This document shows positions 41,689-47,413 of a DNA stretch of 47,413 bases, one piece after another (position 1 is the first letter of the stretch; each line of letters opens with the position of its first letter). The DNA lies in NCBI GenBank assembly GCA_022925895.1, contig JAKSYS010000500.1, positions 1 through 47,413 on the forward strand. The letters are read 5' to 3'. Source of the DNA: Fragilaria crotonensis (taxonomy: Eukaryota; Bacillariophyta; Fragilariophyceae; Fragilariales; Fragilariaceae). The position numbers were made by a program, and so were the translations under genes. The notes beneath the pieces were generated by a model. That model was not told where the DNA came from. It made no database searches and saw nothing but the letters and a program-made list of their open reading frames with translations.

Positions 41689-42090
41689 ATGAGATTATTG
41701 ACACATAACTTCCTGCAATCCAATGTCAGAGGCACAGAAAACGGATATCCTCTCATTATTGAAGCCGAGGTGGTAGTTTTGGAAGAATCGCCCCTGGATA
41801 CAGCTTTGTTGCTGAAACTACTACCCAAGTTGGATTATTCGGTCATTCTTGGGGCTGTCGCGCAATTATCAGCCTCCACGACATGTACTCTCGATCTTCC
41901 GGAGCTTCCATCCACGCTGGTTCTGGATGGTGACGAGTTGCAGAAGGACACACAATTGTTGACCAATTTGCATACGGTCCTTATGGATGTGCACCTCGTT
42001 GATGGAAACCTAATATGTCCCGATACAGGACGCAAATTTCCAGTCAAGGAAGGGATACCCAATATGATTCTGCACGAGGATGAAGTATAG
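41689..42090 (+). CDS. TRMT112: TRM112-type methyltransferase activator subunit
   Basis: 133 residues from the ATG at 41689. The start MRLLTHNFLQSNVRG, a central helical part (LLLKLLPKLDYSVILGAVAQL) and the ending LICPDTGRKFPVKEGIPNMILHEDEV are characteristic of TRM112. The ICPDTGR...GIPNM block belongs to the zinc-binding-like fold, but as in human TRMT112 there are few cysteines (one here in that block), so zinc binding is probably lost. The protein stabilises and activates several methyltransferases, for tRNA (Trm9, Trm11 type), rRNA (BUD23) and release factor eRF1 (Mtq2). It is shorter than no known homologue by more than a few residues. Its neighbours (eIF2-alpha divergent, the CCCH/F-box copy 2 converging) give no functional clue. 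Confidence 0.92.
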   Translation: MRLLTHNFLQSNVRGTENGYPLIIEAEVVVLEESPLDTALLLKLLPKLDYSVILGAVAQLSASTTCTLDLPELPSTLVLDGDELQKDTQLLTNLHTVLMDVHLVDGNLICPDTGRKFPVKEGIPNMILHEDEV

Positions 42091-42368
42091 CATCGTGTAT
42101 ATGACTACTTTCAGTCTTTCAATGGTGTTTGTCTGTATTGCCAATACCTTGTGGACGCACAACGTGTGCGGGCACAGTTTGCGCAAAATACAAAACCAAA
42201 AATCAATAGTTATTCATTCATGGTACTCATTTGTCCAGCCTTTCATAACCAACATTCATCAGCTTTGATACAAATGTCGAAGAACAGAATACCAGTGAAC
42301 ATGGTCACAACGAAAAAAAATCGTTCCACAAATTCAGTTATGTATAGAGACTGTACAGTGTGTACAGC
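42091..42368. other. Intergenic, between converging genes
   Basis: About 280 bases between TRM112 and the CCCH/F-box copy 2. No gene is recognised. Confidence 0.4.
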
Positions 42369-45300
42369 CTACGATCTCATGCCCTTGCCTCGATGAGATC
42401 GACCCTTGGTACCTTCCTTTTTCGGGATCCGCTTCTTCTTCTTGCCGCTATTATTCTTACTGCTTGACCCGTCATCCTCTCCCATCAACATGGCATCTCG
42501 CCCAACGGCACGAATATCTGCGCCAGTCATCACGACGCCCTTGGACCAAACGCCAACACCAATTGTATTGCCAGTGCACGTGAGCACCAAATTACTATTC
42601 AATACCTGGTGCAGTACTACCACCACTGCTGCTCCGTGGATCCATACCCATGGGAAGGCGGATTCGATCAATCAAATGGCGTGTCGGGACATGAATGATA
42701 AGGACGTTGATGCATATCCTTCGTAGACCATCATCATCATCGCCATTATTGTGATTCTCATCTTCTTCATTGTCACCATCGTCATCATTCATGTTGTTAT
42801 TGTTGTTGTTGTTGCTGGTGGTGGTGCCAACATTGGAAGTTCGAGACTCGAGTTCTTCGCACAATAAAAGAACGTGTTCGTCGCGAACTCGTTCCATTGA
42901 AAGGACATTGCAATTGGTGAACAATTCAACTTGGTACGGGACCGCGTCGGAATCGTCATCATTGAAGTATCGTGGGTAGAACGATATGATGGATTGAAAG
43001 TCCATCAGAGATGCCTCGCCTCGATTTTTGACAAACACATCCACAGCCACAATGTCATTCGGAAACAGCGCAATCGGACGGAGTCGTCCGGTATCAAGCT
43101 CCCAACCACCATTGTTCGTGGATAGCATCTCGGCACGCACAGTTTCGGCAGCCTGGACGTGACGTAAGTCACTCAGCTGTCCGTGCACATCAATTTCAAA
43201 GAGAAGAATCGTTGGAGATGGAGATGACACGGCAACGACACTGCACCCGCCGCCACCACCACCACCGGTGCTGCCGTGGCGAACTCCTGATAGCAGCAAA
43301 TCGTGCCGGCGGGGGATCATGTTCAGTGTCGGGTTGCTATCGCCCATCCACACAATGGCGTCAAGTTTGGAGGAAATGATAACCAACTTGCGAGCCAGCA
43401 TAATCATCGCAAACTCGTCGTCATCGTCGTCGTCATTCTCTCCATCCAAATCTGGGATGGATATAGACGCTTCAATCAAAAACCTGCCGTCGCCACATGC
43501 CACAAGACTGTGAGACACAAGGACTTCCACGTCCACGAGTTCGCCGCCATAGTTCAAAAAGTCTGTCAGGCGAAAGAGGCGATGATCCGCGTCATCCGCG
43601 CTCAGCAGATAATTAACAACTGCTTCGCCAATGTCGGTCACATTCAGAACTCCATCTTCCAATTCTGACCACCCAACCGACGATGAATCGCCTCCTGCTG
43701 CTTCCAGATAGTCGTTTCGAGAGATGGTAGACAAGACATAGGTCCCATCCAGGGTTGCTCCTAAAACGTGCAACAGGCATCCAACTGTATCTCCATCAAG
43801 GCTCATGGCGACAAGCCTGGCCTTTCGTCGAGATCGCTTTCGATATGGATCGACGCAGACGCTGATAAGCTCACGACAGGCTCTTCCTCCCGTTGGAGCC
43901 TTCTCCACCGTCTTGAACAGCCGAATCGTGCAGTCGTGCGAATAGGCAGCGAGGACCACAGTGGGAGACCAAACTTGCATGGCAATACACTCATTGGATC
44001 CAGTGGGAGCAGTTCTCCTGGCAGAGAAGGATTGATAGACCATTTCGACTTCATCCACATACCCCCTTCGGGGATTAATGAGTGTGCACAGCGCTGACTT
44101 GATGGCATGCACATCACGAACCACTTGATAATGCAGCTTGAAAAAGGCTTCCGAGTCGCCGCTCTGGGTTTCGATGAGTGGACACGGCCACTTGCGTCGC
44201 TCCAGCATGTGACGCCAAAGGTGCGACGACGTCTTTCCGATTTCATTGTGCCAAGCCGAACAAACTCGCGCCATTAGGGCAACCGCCGAGTCTGGCAAAA
44301 ATGTCAGAATGTATTCCAGCACGGCAGCAGGGGTGTGTTCGGCTTCTACGTAGTCGTCGGCTTCTTCTGATGCCTCGCTAATGACGGAGATTTCGCTTAT
44401 TGCTGAAGTAGACCTTCCTCGTTTGACCCCTCCAAAGACGACTCCAAGTTCTGAAACCAAAACACCAGTTTGGTATCGGTCAAAGATGAGCTCGTTTTCG
44501 TATGCCACGTAGACCAGACTGGCGTTGGTGCAGGACATATCGGACAATGCCTGGGACAATATCTGACCCGACAATGGGTTCTGTTGGTCGCGTGCAATGT
44601 GGTCTAGTTTGATTGGGAAGTAGTACATCATTTCCATGCCCCCAACAAGATCGTCGTCCTCGTCCAGCATGGCATCTGTCAAGGACGATTCTGCCGTTTC
44701 CAATACGTCCTTCTGGTCCAGGGTAAGTACTTCCCCGAGAGTCTTGTGATGTTTTGCGTAATGCGCGTGCCGACAAAAGAAGCCTCTTTTGCATCCATTC
44801 TTCAAATTATCACACTTTCCCTTGTAGAACTGCGTGCGACATAGACTCACAAAGCCATTCGCATCGTCTTCCACGGGTTCAGGTTCTTTACTACGAGGAT
44901 GAGCCTTCTTCCCACCACCACCATCTCCTGAACTTCTAGTCTTCCCGTTGTGTGCCGGGGAACCGGAATCATTAAAGGATCCCGATCGACCTCGCGCTTG
45001 TATTTCATTGAAGGATCCTGATCGATCCCGTCTTGTTTCATTGAAGGATGTCGACCTTCCTCTACGTTTGGGGACACGCACACCACCACCGACGCCATCG
45101 TCGTCGTCGTTGTAGTTGTGGTAATAATAGTTGTTGCTCTTGTGTTCGTCGACAACGTTGTCGTCGTTGTAGTAGTAGTTTTTGGTATTCTCCAATGCAG
45201 GTGGTTCATGATCATCGTTTGATGATATTGTCGTCGTCGTTGGCAATGTATCAGTCCAAACATGAATGGTTCCAGTCGAAACCCGATGCTTGTCCATTTG

Positions 45301-45426
45301 CGTCACAAGATTGGCCACCATGGTTTTGAAGGTGGCACGATTGTCTTTCTTTTGTCTCCTTGTTTTGGCCACAGCCTTGCGTGCCTCCGTTTGTTCCACA
45401 CGACGTTGCCAATTGCCTCTCACCAT
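42369..45426 (-). CDS. CCCH zinc-finger / F-box protein, copy 2 (frameshift near the end)
   Basis: From the ATG at 45426 the frame runs 943 codons to a stop at 42595, but the last part of the paralogue (SKGVVMTGADIRAV, KKKKRIPKKEG) is found in the next frame, down to 42369. The break lies near 42604-42650, needing one base fewer or two more. Order: MVRGNWQRRVEQTEARK basic helix; an Asn/Asp/Tyr-rich stretch; three RSGSFNE-type repeats that copy 1 lacks; KKAHPRS; a CCCH finger, CRTQFYKGKC...CKRGFFCRHAH, with one more Cys than copy 1; a conserved helical part ending FDRYQT; the F-box (VLEYILTFLPDSAVALMARVCSAWHN); and a C-terminal repeat region with many acidic low-complexity runs. Probably a substrate-recruiting SCF subunit with RNA-binding ability. 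Together with copy 1 it forms an inverted duplicate 33.9-45.4 kb. Confidence 0.8.
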
Positions 45427-46526
45427 GATTTTTGTATTGTTGTTGAATTGTTGAATAGTATGTCAATGATGATGTAATGCGAGTGTATATAATGATTTGT
45501 TTTTGTGGTTGTGTTGAGTGACGCAATTGTAGGTAGTCGAGTCCTCACAACAGAATGGATGAGTATAGGTTACTGTCAAGTCTCTCGATTGGACTATCGA
45601 CTTGACTATAGTTCGATGAGGGCGTTGCTCTGCTGAACTACTAGAGTGGATATATGCAGTGGCGAGTTGCTGTTGGGTTGAGTAACTCAGAGTACGACGA
45701 CAACGACTCTACCAGGAATCCTACGAAGCCCGAGGGGTGAACATGCAAGCGTCTTCTGATTGTTGTTGTTGTTGTAAGTCGAATGTGGTTCGATGCGCGG
45801 AAGAATGGATGCCAATCATGCAAGGTTTGGGGTGTACAATTGTTGGGTGTCTTCGTGATAGCAAGTCGTCTTTCGTCTCACACTGTTGCTTGACGTTTGG
45901 CATGACGAATGTGGCACCCGAACAAACGAATCTCAATCGTCCCACTCAAGGCATGACATGATGACATGTCACCAAAAGACAATGAAAAGATTCCCTTCCT
46001 TCTCACAAATTCACTCCCAATCTCTGCGAGTGACTTTCCAGATTCGGAAATCGCAAACCCAAGTTGCATTTTGACAGATTTCCAGACAAGTAGACCATCC
46101 AAGTAGTCGAATCATTCGAATGCTTGGAGACAAGTCCGCAAGATGATCGGACCGCCCTCCTCTCGTACGCATGACGTATGTCAGCCGAACCCTACAGAAT
46201 TGTCCGATCATGACACTCTATGACTGCATACGAACTGCATAATGCCTCGAAATGTCAAATGGTACTGCACAATGCGAACTCTCCGAAATGTAACAAATGC
46301 GAACCAAGGTGGAGTATGCCAGTTTCGGTGCGAGAAAAACGAAATTTCCATCCCGCCCGCAGTAGATATCAACAATCCCATCAAGTTCGTTGCCAGTCGA
46401 CCATGGCAAACGCCGCAGAATTATAAAGGGGTGCAAATGTAACTCAATGAGTATTATAGTTTACATTACATGGTAATTAATCATGTTGTGTTGTTTTGTG
46501 TAGTACTAGTCGTTAGTGATGCACTT
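45427..46526. other. Intergenic upstream/downstream region, no gene recognised
   Basis: It separates the start of the CCCH/F-box copy 2 from the end of the heat-shock factor. The frames present (up to 74 codons) show no product. A ttgttgttgttg tract near 45760 and GTAC-poor sequence are the only notable traits. Confidence 0.4.
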
Positions 46527-47413
46527 TTAGGCAATGAAACACTCCAACAAGGAACCCAATTGATCGTCCGAGTCCAGACTCTCAAACAGATCCATATCTG
46601 CCGATGTCATTGTCGATCCCCAAGCTTCAAAAAGATCATCGACCGAGGGAGAAACACTGCAATCGTCGGCGTCACTTTCGCAAAACATCTTTTCAATAGC
46701 GTCTTCCAGCACATGGTCCTCACTGTGTTCACCATCGGAATAACAAGACTCATCATAGGCAGTCGCATATCCGTACACTTCCGTGGGCAGAGGTGATTGC
46801 GGAATGTCAAAGGATGGAGTCGAATCGAACGACGCGACAGGCTCGGACATTAGGGTTGGTTGTGGCCAACCTTGGACATAAGGAGAGCCAAATTGCTGGT
46901 TCGGGTGGTATGGATACACAGGCAGGACCGTAACATCATCCGAATCGGAATCCGCAGAGTCGTGATCGGACGCTCCAGAGTCGGGAGGAGTGACAATGAC
47001 GGGAGGCATAGCATAGAAATCAGGTTCTTGCTCGGGAGAAGAAGCAGCCTTGTATCCGGTTCCCTTCACCTTGACACGCGACATTTTTCGGCATAGAAAT
47101 GGCATGCCACGTAGAAAGAGTTCATGGTAGTAGGCACGAGCGTCGGGTCCTTTGGTCAATCGGCAAAAGCCATAGAGATTAAGCTGTCGCTGGAAGGATG
47201 TAAGCTTTGTATGCTTGAAGTACTTTGGCATGATATGCGAGGCAAACTCCTGAGGGTCATGCACCAAGAATGCCCTTCCATGACCTTGCCAAGAGATGAC
47301 ATGAGCGTAGCCATCCATTTCAATCTGGTCCAACATTTGATGAAGTTTGGTTGGAAATGATACAGATACTCCGCCTCTGCGTCCGGAGTGTACATCTTCT
47401 TCTTCTTGGTCAT
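46527..47413 (-). CDS. Heat-shock transcription factor (5' end beyond window)
   Basis: The reading frame is open through the right edge, so the N-terminus is missing; the visible part is 294 residues. Near the edge it reads DQEEEDVHSGRRGG then VSFPTKLHQMLDQIE, the diatom form of the HSF entry. The DNA-binding domain is complete: HVISWQGHGRAFLVH, PKYFKHTKLTSFQRQLNLYGF (the recognition helix) and DARAYYHELFLRGMPFLC. The conserved KVKGTG..AASSPEQEPDFY follows. There is no clear heptad-repeat oligomerisation domain afterwards; the C-terminal half is acidic, rich in Asp, Ser and Pro (DSADSDSDD, EDHVLEDAIEKMF), typical of an activation domain. HSFs are greatly expanded in diatoms, and act in the nucleus on stress and other genes. 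A frame with ATG at 47413 exists but is out of phase with the domain and is not the start. Confidence 0.9.
   Translation of the reverse strand, partial: DQEEEDVHSGRRGGVSVSFPTKLHQMLDQIEMDGYAHVISWQGHGRAFLVHDPQEFASHIMPKYFKHTKLTSFQRQLNLYGFCRLTKGPDARAYYHELFLRGMPFLCRKMSRVKVKGTGYKAASSPEQEPDFYAMPPVIVTPPDSGASDHDSADSDSDDVTVLPVYPYHPNQQFGSPYVQGWPQPTLMSEPVASFDSTPSFDIPQSPLPTEVYGYATAYDESCYSDGEHSEDHVLEDAIEKMFCESDADDCSVSPSVDDLFEAWGSTMTSADMDLFESLDSDDQLGSLLECFIA

Noticed and set aside
47156..47413. 85-codon frame with ATG at the very right edge as the HSF start
   Set aside because: It is out of phase with the DNA-binding domain, while the correct frame is open to the window end with the diatom-type RRGGV lead.
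1..47413. CRISPR arrays, bacterial operons or organelle DNA
   Set aside because: No regularly spaced repeats, and spliceosomal introns with eukaryotic genes show nuclear DNA.

Overview
The window is nuclear DNA of a photosynthetic stramenopile, almost certainly a diatom. A fucoxanthin-chlorophyll a/c light-harvesting protein and an IspG precursor both start with a signal peptide followed by the AF-type cleavage motif that marks import into a four-membrane plastid. The heat-shock factor has the diatom style (RRGGV before FPTKLH). Genes carry few, short GT-AG introns, lie on both strands and are closely spaced in the right half. The gene-poor, transposon-littered left third suggests a repeat-rich genome, perhaps a pennate species; the species cannot be fixed from the sequence.

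Layout. 1-5 kb: relics of at least two mobile elements, a DDE transposase with several frame breaks and an RNase H-bearing retroelement fragment. 5-16 kb: mostly non-coding, but holding a family of very small secreted proteins, all on the minus strand (three intact copies, one frameshifted copy and one flank-only relic), each with a near-identical signal peptide, a Ser/Ala-Pro-Val spacer and a lysine-rich tail. They sit inside local duplications and are the most interesting accessory feature. An SDE2-like splicing/genome-maintenance factor with an embedded SPRY domain interrupts the cluster at 12.4-14.1 kb. 17-24.3 kb: a HAD-like protein, three proteins of unknown function (two with membrane segments) and eIF3 subunit L. 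24.8-32 kb: plastid IspG (MEP isoprenoid pathway), a THUMP-type RNA guanine methyltransferase and a large MORN-repeat protein. 33.8-45.4 kb: an inverted pair of paralogous CCCH-zinc-finger/F-box proteins enclosing the light-harvesting gene, acidic ribosomal protein P1, eIF2-alpha and TRM112. 46.5 kb to the end: a heat-shock transcription factor truncated by the window edge.

Many of the housekeeping genes serve translation (eIF3L, eIF2-alpha, P1, TRM112, an RNA methyltransferase). There is no reason to see an operon; the order probably reflects ordinary compact eukaryotic gene packing with shared promoters.

Four otherwise well-conserved genes (ispG, the MORN gene and both CCCH/F-box genes) carry a frame break of about one base. 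Three look like loss of one G or C from a short run. This is most easily explained by residual sequencing or assembly indels, so these genes are annotated as single loci with a probable frameshift. Start codons were chosen at ATG by reading the sequence, and several introns (20.6, 21.8, 24.9, 26.7, 37.4 and 39.0 kb) were inferred from reading-frame continuity and splice signals; none has been checked against transcripts.
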